NCBI GenBank assembly: GCA_003999685.1
Contig: CP021220.1
Coordinates: 2,542,001 to 2,606,000, forward strand
Length of the DNA stretch: 64,000 nt
Source of the DNA: Taiwanofungus camphoratus
Lineage: Eukaryota; Basidiomycota; Agaricomycetes; Polyporales; Taiwanofungaceae
Direction of reading: 5' to 3'
Part shown: in pieces, positions 1-10,756 of the stretch
Numbering within the stretch: the stretch's first letter is position 1
How the letters are laid out: each line of letters begins with the position of its first letter
Position numbers and translations under genes: made by a program
Notes under the pieces: generated by a model
What the model was told of the DNA's origin: nothing
The model's database searches: none
The model's input: the letters and a program-made list of their open reading frames with translations, nothing else

Positions 1-339
1 ATGGGCCCATTTCGGTTTTGCCGTTGGGATTGTGGCGAGGCGGTAGTAACGCCAACTGGAGGGGTGCCGCGCCCGCTCAGACCACTGCGTCCAGTACGAT
101 TGTACATTGAGTGATGTGTCGCAAACGAAAAAATGAAGTGTACCCGCCGAAGGGCAACCGGCAGAGGGCGATAACGTAAAAGATGCATTGACTTACCTCT
201 CATAGCTGGACTGCTGCTTTGGCTGCTGAGGGGGCGGCTGTGGTTGTTGCTGGAGGGCGGCAAGGGCGGCGCTGGGCGACTGCACGACAGAGACAGCGGG
301 TGGGGGGGGCGCGTGCTTCTTCCTTGAGAAGAAGGACAT
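1..339 (-). CDS. N-terminal fragment of a Pro/Gln-rich protein, gene cut by left window edge
   Basis: A start codon at 339-337 opens an exon (197-339) that begins MSFFSRKKHAPPPP and continues rich in Pro, Gln and Ser. It ends at a good donor (GTAAGT, 196-191). A second exon starts after a CAG acceptor at position 84 and runs off the left edge in frame, reading SGLSGRGTPPVGV and onward. The basic start followed by a low-complexity Pro/Gln tract resembles the N-termini of fungal kelch-repeat cell-polarity (Tea1-like) proteins. That resemblance is from memory, and no kelch repeat lies inside the window, so the function is open. The splice sites and frame continuity support a real gene; the identity does not follow from what is visible. 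Confidence 0.6.
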
Positions 340-3300
340 TCTTCTGGATCTGTTTCCTAGGAGGGACTGTATGGCTGCAGAGTATGCGCTGTGCGCAGCG
401 GCGTCGTGTTATGTGGACAGGGTGATGGAATGGCGGAGAGGACAATGTTGAGCTCAGTGGCAGGCCCGCCTGAATGAGCGGTAAACAGACGCTGCAGACG
501 GTTCCTGGCTTCCTCACGACTGGCAACGCTTTCGCTGATGGCCGTTTGCGCTTGTTTGTTCCTCAATTCTCAATGTACCACCATACATTTCGTCTAACCG
601 CTGTTTTTCTAGGACCGTCCTACTCGTCGCACAACTAAGCGGCAGGCCTGCGAGAGCAATTTTCTGCGCGCCCATTGCACTGCCATCCCTTCACACGCCA
701 TAATGGCCATGTAGTTACGATGACAGATCGAATTCATTTTGGCTATCGTACACTGCAATACGTACTTGTCACGAATCAAACATATTGCTTTACCAGGCAT
801 AAGGAACCCGATCGTGTGATGGCGACGAGTACGGATGCTCTCAAATCCTAGAATTATCTCTTCTTCACAGCGTCTATCAGCCCACGGAACACTCCTCGTC
901 TGCAGCCTTTTTTTCAATTCTCAATTGCGATCTACATGGACGTCTCTCAGAGAAAGGCATTGGTGGTGGCATCACAGCGGCTGGAAAACATCCTATTGGA
1001 TTCAATTGCTGGACGTGGAAGTTGTCTTAGCCGGAAGACATATCTAGCGGATGCCGCGGACTACGCACTCAAAACGATGCTCGGTCGTACGCCATGCAAG
1101 CATGATTCTGTCTGCGGGTAGGTAGGTCGTAGAACCGACACTCTTCGTCTCGACGGTCGGCCGTCGAAATTATTGGATCAAGAGACGCGGGGAAGCAGGA
1201 GGGCGGACGGAGAACCGACCTAAATGAAATCCAAGAAGGTGGTACACGAGCTGGGAACCGTTGTGTTTCTGATAGACGCCGTTCTAGTCATGCGCAGATA
1301 GCATAAGGCTCCCTGTACTGACTGGAAGGCAGCCATCGGCGCACGTTGGGAGGATGAGCTGCGTTAAGACGGTCGTAAGTGAAGACGAGACACAGGAATT
1401 ATCAGTGAATGCTAGTCAACGAAAAAGCACGGCGAAGCGACAGCACCGTTGTGAGTCCGAAGCTTTGTTCAACACGGGCAAGATATCGAACATCAAGTCT
1501 TCGATAGTTATTTCCAGTGAATGGATGTGTGTAGTACATTCAGAGGAACCATCATTCGCGGAGGCATCGAGAGTTGGAATCTGCTGATGGTCGTACACAG
1601 GGACCATCAGCGCACATGATTTCAAGATCATTCAAGATGACAACGACATGCGTACATAGACAAGTAGATAATGCGAGACCAGAGGTAGAATGCTACTACA
1701 CAGGGAATATGGGGGACATGCTAAATTGAACCTAGAAGTCTAGTAGATGTAAGCAAGTTCGTGATCACCGGATTCCTGATGTATTGAGTGCGCTCTAACT
1801 CAACGGTGACCTAACCGTGTTCGTGATCTTCACAGTCATTGGATACAGAGATAACGGACAACCCAGGATGACATAGGCAAGGGTCCGAAAAGATACTGGA
1901 TACATGGGACGTGCATGGCATCTCCAACAGCTGTTGTGGAAGCCCTGTACTCAACAACTGAGATGAAAACCACTACAATCCTAGCGAGTAACGCAATCAC
2001 TTCCAATTGTGGGGGCGGACCGATGCTCACTAGCAAGACCCCCCTCGACATCTGTCCTCGGCGGTGATGCATTGATGATTGGGGGCACAAAGTCTATTCG
2101 GAGTAAGTGCATCACGAGACGCACGCAGATGCATCGTCAACGAACGCAAAAATCACGCTGACCATGTCGTAATTGAAATGTTGCGTGGGCTATCCCTGGC
2201 CAACAGCCAGATCCTGGCAACAGCCCTTGCAAGAAGTATGCGCTCCTGCGTTGTCCGTTGGAACAGATTCGCTCGCGCCAATGCTAGCGCCCATACATGA
2301 GCTCAGGGCTCAGTTCGAACTCTGTACTATCACGATCGGTGTGGCAGCGCCCCACAAAACGGCCAACCAAAACTCCTGTGCAAGCCGGGGACGATCAGTC
2401 CCCGCAGGCACCACCCCAATCACTCACTCGAGATGCTGTGCCGTCAGCGGCATCAGAGCAACTGCACAACGCACGCCAAATGATCGGATGTCTGGTGTAC
2501 TGTTATATGAAATCGAGAACCAGACGGGCGGACTGGAAACAAACAGGCCCGCGTGCACAGCGCAAGTCCCGTTGCGGTTCTAGCACGCCGTCCGGTAGAG
2601 GAGACTAACATCTGTAGCCAAGCCTGAGAGCACGAGTTGCTTCCAATTCAGTAAGGGGATCTGGGTATGGCATATGCGAGAAGAGCAGTGCGCTCACTGC
2701 CCCATGAAACCGGAAGAGTAGAAGCAACATCTTTTCTGTCCACAAACGCTGAGGACAAACAGCCACCCTCCGCGTCGAAGACCTTAGAATTCAACATGAC
2801 ATCGCGGATGTCACTCACAACAAAAGGACGGAATGAAAGCCTGAGTATCTTGCCCGTGGTCAGCATCGCAGCATTTACACGCCGGAAGCGCCATAGACCG
2901 GTATTCGTCCTTCTCTTCCATCCGATGTTCAGACTGAATTCTCGCAAGAATCGTGTCGATGACGACGTGTGAACAGGGTGAAAAGCTAGAACGGCGGGCA
3001 TAGCCCTCATAATAGCGGCCCGATGTCGGGAGCGGACAAGCACCGATGTGGCACTTTGTTACCATACAATTGCAATCGCAGAGCTTGGGGCTCGGTTCGA
3101 GCCTCCGGCTGTGGCGATGGATGTGACAAGACTTGTAGAACGCTAAATCACAAAGGAGGGCCAGAGCGCATCGTGCGCCCATTAGAACAGTACCACCCGG
3201 TCCGTTCCTGCAAATTAGCGCATTTGTATGACGGAAGTTGCTACGACACAAGCAGTCACCTCGACGAAAACTTCTCCGGTGAAAGCATCACATAAATAGA

Positions 3301-4655
3301 AGGGCAGTCGTCGGTGCAGTTCCCGCACCGGCAGCAAGGCAGCCGCACATGGCATGCATCCAACCCAGTGCACTGTTCACGGAACCCAGGGTTCGAGAAG
3401 CGGGCAGGCCTGTGTGCACACAGTGCGGTGCCCGGGCGGAGACACCTATATCCATTACCACCGGCAGGTGACCAAATCGGCATGCACGGTGAGGTGTTAG
3501 CAGCGCGTGGACCGCGAGCAGGTGTGACGCGGCGAGAACGACAGAGTGCTCGCTATTCTGTGAAGCCCCAAAGTTATAGGAAGCATGCGACGAGAGAGAT
3601 GGTGACGGCCCTCGTCGATAGCGGCCTGCTATCGAGAGACCGCGCACGTCCCAGAGTACATCTTTGCCAAAACCAAAATCCATAGGCGGGAAATCGCACA
3701 GCTCAGAACGCACCGTGAACGCTCCGCGCTCGCGACGGACGCGTAGTGCTCCATAGGATCTCCGTGCATGAGGTAACTGACCAATCATCGAGTTCTCCAC
3801 AGGCATCGAAACGCCTCTGGACACCTCCGCATGTCCCGCGCCTTCTCATCGCACAAAGGAGCATACGCGCCAAGAAGACGCCCTCTTGACGCGAGCGTTC
3901 GCGCACCATGTCTGGAAGCAGTAGCCGCGGACGGTGGTATGGTCCGCAAGGAGCAAGAAGCGCGGCAACGCACATGCGACACGGCGGTAACATGCTCGCG
4001 CAGTTGCTGCGCAGGCACGCGAAGCGATCATATGCGGCCCAGGAGGTATCGGACAACGCGGTGCCATACTCGGCGGACCGTGGCGAAGGACATCGCGATG
4101 TGTAAGTGGAGCGGGGGACGGGTAAGAAACAACACGCGAGGCTAGAAACCATCTTTGATGACCAACAATGTCAGAAGTATCGCAACAGAGACGAGGACGG
4201 CACGTATGGGGCTGCCGGTGCACCGACTTTTTCAGTTTCGCAGTCGCCGGCAACAACACGATGTCGGCAGAGTTTACAGGACATGCAGAAGTCAAACATG
4301 GATGCGTGCATCCAGTCATCGTAAGAGGTAGCGATTGCGGAAACAGAATGCCTCAATAGAAGCCATGTATACGGATTCGTCTGTGTTCTACGATACAGCT
4401 CTGCCAGAACGTTGAGGTAATGGAGCAGCATAGGATCTATGCAGAGTACCGTACACCCGGCTGTACAACGTCCACGGTGTGGTCAAGGCCGTTCGGGGAT
4501 CCACGACGCCCGTAGATGGTCGGATCACGGATTCGTGATTATCGCGCCACGGAGAAATTGCTGGAGGACGGTAAAGGATAGCAGGCAGGAATCAGTCGTC
4601 ACCATGCCGAGGACGCACAGGTGCAGTTGGCACGTAAAGCACACGCACGGATCAG
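340..4655. other. 4.3-kb stretch with no supported gene
   Basis: Many short ORFs overlap in all six frames, especially between 2.6 and 4.4 kb, where G+C is high and stops are scarce. None shows a recognisable domain, a consistent exon/intron chain or a low-complexity pattern typical of a protein. No terminal repeats, transposase or reverse-transcriptase motifs were seen. The first few hundred bases presumably hold the promoter of the gene at 1-339. Confidence 0.5.
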
Positions 4656-4835
4656 TCACTCGTTCCAGGTGATGACGTCGCCCGGGTCTTCCGAGTTGTG
4701 GTCGCGCTTGCGGTGGAGCATGAGGCGGTCTCTGGAGGGGAAGAGCCTGTAGCAGCTGCTGATTGCGCAGATGAATATGGGTGTCCTGCGTGCGAGCAGG
4801 TCGATGAGCGAGAGAAGACAGTCGGAGGATGACAT
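4656..4835 (-). CDS. Small ORF (59 codons) or C-terminal exon of an unrecognised protein
   Basis: Minus-strand ATG at 4835-4833, stop at 4658-4656. The peptide starts MSSSDCLLSLIDLLARR and ends in an acidic stretch, EDPGDVITWNE. A CAG sits immediately 5' of the ORF in a context that could be a splice acceptor, so this may be the last exon of a gene starting near 4.9-5.1 kb, where another open stretch (from an ATG at 5103, beginning MAVTHPEPASES) lies on the same strand. I could not join the two with normal-sized introns. The amino-acid composition looks protein-like rather than random, but I do not recognise the family. Confidence 0.33.
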   Translation of the reverse strand: MSSSDCLLSLIDLLARRTPIFICAISSCYRLFPSRDRLMLHRKRDHNSEDPGDVITWNE

Positions 4836-5226
4836 ACTCTGCAGGGTTGGTCACTCGCGCGAGACCAGACTGCAGCTGCTCAGGCGTGGTGGTGACTGCG
4901 GGAGAAACGAGTGAGCGACGCACGTGCGAGTAGTAGACGCGTACCATCCTGGAGAGCAGGAGCAGAGGGGAGGACAGAGGGCAGGGACGGGTGCTGCTGG
5001 CTCATCGCGAAGGAGGGGCGCGTGATGTCACGGTCACACATGCGGGTGTGGTTGGCTGGAGCGGCATCGACTCGGAAGCTGGCTCTGGATGGGTGACCGC
5101 CATGGTGAGGAAGACATCGACTTCCAATCCGACAACAGAGCAGCCGTCTCTGCCCGTCTCCAGTCTCTCTTTCTCGCTCCTCCGTCTCAACCTTCCAAGC
5201 AAGGCTCCGACTGTTTGAGCGCCGAC
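4836..5226. other. Intergenic region 5' of the lipase
   Basis: Presumed promoter and 5'-UTR of the plus-strand lipase, and possibly upstream exons of the minus-strand ORF ending at 4656. An in-frame upstream ATG at 5089 could extend the lipase N-terminus by 46 residues. No clear TATA box was seen. Confidence 0.4.
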
Positions 5227-7509
5227 ATGAGGCCTCCACGCACCCGGCCTCCCTCCCCCATCTTCGCCAGCGCCCGTTCGCCGTCGTCCGCAGCCTGCTG
5301 CACTCATTCTCCAACGTCGCTCAGCCTCGGCATGCCGCAGGAGCACCAGCCCTGCCCGACCTCCTCGCAGATGCAGACGCGCAACAGCGACAAGCCGCAC
5401 CCCGTCCTCCGCTGGCTCACCGGCCGCTCGACCTCCAAGTCCCAACCCGCCAGCTCTCCCGCCCATTCCCGCCCAGCCTCGCCGTCGACATCACAATACT
5501 CCCCCAGCACATCGACGCCCTCGACGCCCTCCTCCGCCGCGTCCGCCCTTGCCGACGCCCTGCACGACGACCCGCTCCTCACCCACGCCCACCCCACCGC
5601 AGACGGGTCCCTCGTCCTCCCCGCTCGCCCCGCGGCCGCACGCCTCCCCGCGCACTTCCGCCCGTCCCATCCCCCGCGTTATCTCTCCGACCTCACCCGC
5701 TCCACCCTCCCCACCGCCGGCCTCTCCCCGCCGGCCTCCGCCTCCGCGTCCCTCTTCGCCGCCGCGTACACTGACCCCTTCGCAGATCCCTTCCCGCCAC
5801 AGCACGCCCAGGACCCCGACCTCGACGTTCTCTACAGCCCCACGCCCGACCCCATCGCCATCCCACACGCCCCCGCCCCCGCGCACCTCCCCCGTGCGTC
5901 CCCGCCCTCCGCCCGCTCGTCGCTCGAGACGCTCAGGTCGATCCACGAGCGCAGCCGCACCCTGCACACGTCCGCCCCCGCGCAGGCGCCCAAGTTCCCA
6001 TCGTTCCCAGACTCGTTGCGCAGCTGGTTCGGCACGGAGGACGGCGCGAGCAAGGACAGCGTGCACGCGCTGCTGGGCGACGAGGACAGGGCCGAGAGCG
6101 CAGAGGCCGAGCGCGCGCACATTCGCAAAAAGTGTCCGTGTCCCCTTCTCCCTTTGTTGTACTTACGCACACGCTCACCCCGCCGCAGACTCCGCGCCGC
6201 GGAACCCCGTCGTGTTCTGCCACGGGCTCCTCGGCTTCGACACCGTCATGCTCGGGCCGTCCATCGCGCCGCTGCAGGTGACCCACTGGCGCGGAATCAA
6301 GGACGCGCTCGAGGCGAACGGCATCGAGGTCCTCATCACGCGCGTGCCCGCGACAAGCACGCCCGTTGACCGCGCGCAGGTGCTCTGCACGCGCATCGGC
6401 GAGGCGTACCCGGGCCGCGCGGTGCATCTCATAGGTGAGTGGCTGCGCCGTGCGTGTGCGGGAGTGCTTATGTCGACGGCAGGACGTGCGCAGGGCACAG
6501 CATGGTACGCGCCAGCCCTCCTCGCCCCCGTATTTTTGTCTTGTGTTGTCCTTTTATCTTCTTTCGTGTGCTTTTGACGCTGACGCGCACGCAGGGCGGG
6601 CTCGACTGCCGCTACCTCACGACGCACCTCACGCAGCGGCCGTTCCGCGTGCTCTCCGTCACGACAATATCGACGCCGCACCGCGGCTCGTCGTTCGCGG
6701 ACCACTTCCTCTCGACGGTCGGTCCCGCGCGCATGCCGTCCGTCCTCGGCCTGCTCGACCTCCTCCCGAACGGCGGTGGCGACGGCAAGGCGTTCGAATT
6801 TCTCACCGTGGACAACATGCGCCACTTCAACGAGCAGACGCCCGACGTCGAGGGCGTGCGGTACTTCAGCTGGGGTGCAGTGTACGAGCCGGGGCTGATT
6901 GACACGTGGAAGTGAGTGCGGTGGGTTGGGTGGAGGAAGTGCTGCTCATCGTGTGATGCACAGGTGGCCGCACTCGGTGATCATGGAGAAGGAAGGCCCG
7001 AACGACGGGCTTGTCTCCTTGAAATCGGCAAAATGGGTGCGTCTCCTCGCCTCCCTCCGCTCTCGCAGCTAACCACGCCGACGCGTCCGCCAACCTCCGC
7101 CCCCGCTGTCCTCTCGCGCGTGCACGCACACACACGCATACAGGGCACGTACCTCGGCACGCTCGAGGGCGTGAACCACCTCGACCTGATCGGGTGGGTG
7201 AACACCGCGCGGTACAAGTGGGCGGAGATCATGGGCCGCGCGGTCCCGTTCAAGCCCGCGACGTTCTACCTCGGCATCGCGGACCACCTCGCGCGCGTCG
7301 TCGAGGGGCAGGGCCAGGGCCAGGGCCGGGAGGGCGTGGGCGCGCCTGGCGAGCCTGGGGAGAGGGAGGAGATCAGGGAGGAGGGCGAGAGAGCCGAGAT
7401 GGCGGACAGCCTGGGGAAGGGCGCGCCGTTCGTGAGAGACGGAAACGGGGAGAACTCACATACGCAGGCGGGGTGGTCGAACAGCCAGGGGACACGGAGG
7501 CCACCATGA
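5227..7509 (+). CDS. Alpha/beta-hydrolase lipase (GHSMGG type), six exons, 639 aa
   Basis: Exons 5227-6133, 6189-6434, 6494-6504, 6595-6911, 6964-7036, 7144-7509; the frame is kept throughout. Residues 1-300 are Pro/Ser/Ala-rich and low in complexity. The catalytic half starts at SAPRNPVVFCHGLLGFD. The nucleophile elbow GHSMGG places Ser387; Asp508 (in EGPNDGLVS) and His530 (in GVNHLDLIGW) complete a plausible triad. The pattern matches fungal triacylglycerol-lipase-like hydrolases related to bacterial family I lipases; the substrate cannot be told from sequence. There is no signal peptide, so it is probably intracellular. The third exon is only 11 nt and carries the nucleophile. The C-terminus has a short Gly-Gln repeat and a charged tail. 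ATGs at 5089 and 5332 are alternative starts. Confidence 0.85.
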
Positions 7510-8583
7510 TGTGGTGCCATCCTTCTTGATTATCCTCCGACTCATGCTCAAGGCGCACACACACATCACTATCTTTGCACTAATTACCGGTACATGGGCT
7601 CGATGCAGCGTACAGTACAATTGCTATAATACCCGCACAATCATGTTGATTCATGCACATCTTCTGCTGGTACTGATCCCGAAACGACTATGAATTCAGA
7701 GTCTCGTACGAGTTGAGGTCAGCCAGTCACACAATTCGATATTGCTAAAGCAACGTCAGTGTCCATCCCCAGGGTTTTCTCGAAATTTGACGACAATCGC
7801 TGCCGGCGCAGCTCGCCCCGGAGGCACCTAGCAGAGGGGGCGCTCACCAAGTTCGTCTCCGGGCTTGTCGTGCGCCACATGCCGCACAGAACGACGAACA
7901 GAACCCACAACCATCCGTGCCCAGCACAGGTTCGCTGGTACGCCGTCTGGGATTCGTCCCAGCACAAATGGTTCCGCACACGGCCCACCGCACGTCGGAG
8001 CAGCCGCATGCGCCATGAGCAGGCCGTGCGTAACGAGCACGTCGGTCGCGCCGTGCTTAGGCGTGAGCGGGCAGCCTATGCCACGGGCGCGTGTCCACGG
8101 ATGTCTAGTGTGGCCGAAGGCTCGTTCAGATAAATCAGTTCTGGGAAAGTCTCGAGGAGCGCTGCTCAGTCGCGGGCAAGCGGATTGCGCTGCACAACTC
8201 TTAAAGTAACCTGATTGTGAGATCTCTATCGAGAAGGATTAGTGTGATGGCTCGCGTGTACACTGTTTTGAAAGCTTGTGTATCATAGGACCAAGAAGAG
8301 CGGTGGTAAACTCTGGAGGTAAAGTGGCGCGTCAACGGCTCAGGACGACGAGGGTCTCTGCGACGATGTGCTCAATGGACTGCAGTGAGCGGGGGAGAGG
8401 TCACGGGGCCGGGTCTGTCCGAATCAGATGAGGCAGTCACGTGCGCGCGCCTCTAGACGCGATGGTCTGTATGAAATCATCATCGATGGCAGCCGGGGGC
8501 CCGTGCACGCTATTTCTCCCAGCGGACCCACATCCCTTCCTCCGCCCTCAATTTATTCACCGTATCCGAATCAGTCTGCCCAA
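7510..8583. other. Intergenic region, no supported gene
   Basis: Holds the 3' end of the lipase and the promoter of the FGH gene. A minus-strand open stretch around 7830-8009 has one hydrophobic segment (GWLWVLFVVLCGMW) but no start, partner exon or family match that I can support. Confidence 0.45.
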
Positions 8584-10011
8584 ATGAGCCTCGAGAAACT
8601 TTCCTCCAACAAGGCCTTTGGCGGCGAGCTCATCAAGTACAAGTTCAAGGTGCGTGCGCCCGGGCATCCGCACGGTCCCTTTGTGTGCATTCACAGGCTA
8701 AGACCACGGATCGTCGTCGTCGTCGCTCCAGTCTGCTGCCCTCGGCGGCCTCAGCGCCAACTTCAACCTCTTCATCCCCGGCAACGCCGCCAACGGCAAG
8801 GTCCCCATCCTCACCTACCTCTCCGGCCTCACCTGCACAGAGGACAATGGGTAAGTACCACCAATCGCCCTTCCAGACCCAGTGGCGCAGGGCGGTAACC
8901 CCTGCCATTGCACAGTGCCCAAAAGGGCAGCTTCCTCGGCCCCGCCGCAAAAGAGGGCATCGCCATACTCTTCCCCGACACCTCCCCGAGGGGCGCCGGC
9001 ATCGAGGGTGAAGACGCCGATTGGGACTTTGGAACCGGTACGCACTGCAGCGCGATCCGTCAGTCTCATGCTCACAATGCGCCCACCCGCGCAGGCGCGG
9101 GATTCTACCTGAACGCGACCAACCCCAAGTACTCGAAGCATTACAACATGCTCACCCACGTCACCATCGAGCTGCCCGAGGTCATCCAGGCCGCCGGCCT
9201 CCCCATCGTGAGTCTCGCAGCCGCGGACGCTTGTCGCACCTTCGCTGATGCGCCACCGCCGCCTGCAGGACTTCTCGCGCCAGTCGATCTTTGGGCACTC
9301 CATGGGCGGGCACGGCGCGCTCACGCTCTACCTCAACACGCAGCTCGGTGGCACGAGGCAGTACCGCTCCGCCTCTGCCTTCTCGCCCATCTCCAACCCT
9401 GTCAACTGCCCGTGGGGCAAGAAGGCGTTCGGCGGGTACCTCCAGGGCGGCGTCGAGGAGGCGCGCAGCAAGTACGACGCGACGGAGCTCATCGCCAAGA
9501 TGGGCAAGGAGCCCGTGCACATCCTCATCGACTACGTGCGTGCGTGCTCCCATTTCATCATCACGTCTTGTCTCTTGCGTCTTGTATCTCGTGCTGTTAT
9601 CTGTGCCATGTTATTTGTGTCTGGCGTCCGCGGCGCGCGGCAGGCTGAACGCATAGGCTGATTGTGTGCGGGGCGCGTGACACAGGGCACGGGCGACAAC
9701 TTCTACAAACAGGGCCAGCTCCTGCCGGAGAACTTCCTCAAGGCCGCTCGGGACGTCGGCTACGACGAGGTGCAGGTGCGCGTCCGGGACCACGACGGCT
9801 ACGACCACAGCTACTACTTCGTGCGTCCCCCCCTTCTTCGGCGTTCTTCGGTGCGCGTTCTGACTGGCCCCTTCCCCACACCCACCCCTGTCCGTGCAGA
9901 TCTCGACATTCGGCGCAGATCACATCCACTGTGAGTACATGCCCACTGGCCCCGCCCGGTCCACGTCTGATCGATGTGCACACAGTCCATGCGAACTTCC
10001 TCAAGGCATAA
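8584..10011 (+). CDS. S-formylglutathione hydrolase (esterase D family), 292 aa
   Basis: Exons 8584-8649, 8732-8850, 8916-9037, 9095-9207, 9269-9535, 9686-9820, 9900-9930, 9986-10011. The enzyme hydrolyses S-formylglutathione to glutathione and formate, the last step of glutathione-dependent formaldehyde detoxification in the cytosol. The protein aligns end to end with human ESD from memory: LSGLTCTEDNG, APDTSPRG-like PDTSPRGAGIEGED, DWDFGTGAGFY, GHSMGGHGAL with Ser151, CPWGKKAFGGYL, Asp233 in GTGDNF and His282 in ADHIH. Length is the family norm. G+C at third positions is very high, as in the lipase next door, which suggests strong expression or a local GC-rich block. Every junction is phase-consistent. 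Confidence 0.96.
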
Positions 10012-10756
10012 ACGAACACTCGAGCCGTCAGGCACCGGGGGTGGGGGAGGGGTACGATCTGGAGGGGGCAGTGCTTGTTCTCGGGGAGTCACGTTGGGGT
10101 GTTGGTCAGAATGCCCACGCAGAAGTTGCGCTCGTGTACGATGGAAATAGCAGAAGGAATACAATACATATGTATCACACTCTGATGGTCGCCACGGCGC
10201 AGCGATGACGACTGCGCACGCTGACCACTCACGGGAGCCGGTGCTCGCACGCATACCGCGCGACAGAACATGCGCGCAGAGGGTGAGACCCTACTGGCTG
10301 GAACCTCGGACACGATCGACAACTCGCATCTTTGTACCCCCTTCGCACCCCAAGGGCTAGAGCCGTGCCCACGATTTGACTTTTCAGGAATGGAGTGCCC
10401 CGTCTGGGGCGGCTCCGTGCTATTTGTGTGTTCCGTCGTCCGACGCTGGGCATTGCCGGGCGCCCGCTCGCAAACACACGGAGGAAATACAGATCGACGG
10501 CTGCGATTGCTCGATAAAGCTACAAAACAGAGCTACAGAATGCACGGGACATGGTGCACGACGACGTGCTGACAGGGCTGAGAAACGCAGGTAACGGGGA
10601 CAACGGCACGGCTGCCGAGGGAACACACCAGAACGAAGCAGAGCAGCGGCGTAAGACCATGGGCAAGGCACAGGCACGGTGGAAGCGCGAGGAAAATAGG
10701 AAGCTTCCATTCAGAAGCGTCGACATCGAGGTTCTTGGGATATTGCGGGGATGTCG
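10012..10756. other. Intergenic region between convergent genes
   Basis: Lies between the 3' ends of FGH (plus) and the FHA kinase (minus). Short overlapping ORFs only; nothing recognisable. Confidence 0.5.

Noticed and set aside
3088-3105. tRNA B-box-like GGTTCGAGCC
   Set aside because: No paired T-stem with a matching acceptor stem and no A-box at the right distance.
3288-3824. 178-codon minus-strand ORF and its overlaps at 2.6-4.4 kb
   Set aside because: Open frames coexist in all six frames in GC-rich DNA, with no domain, plausible composition or splice chain.
6132-6369. Unspliced continuation of the lipase frame past 6132 (426-codon ORF)
   Set aside because: It turns into an Arg-rich shadow frame. 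A donor at 6134 joined to 6189 restores PVVFCHGLLGFD.
7828-8009. Minus-strand open frame with a hydrophobic segment
   Set aside because: No start codon context, partner exon or family match; single hydrophobic stretches occur by chance.
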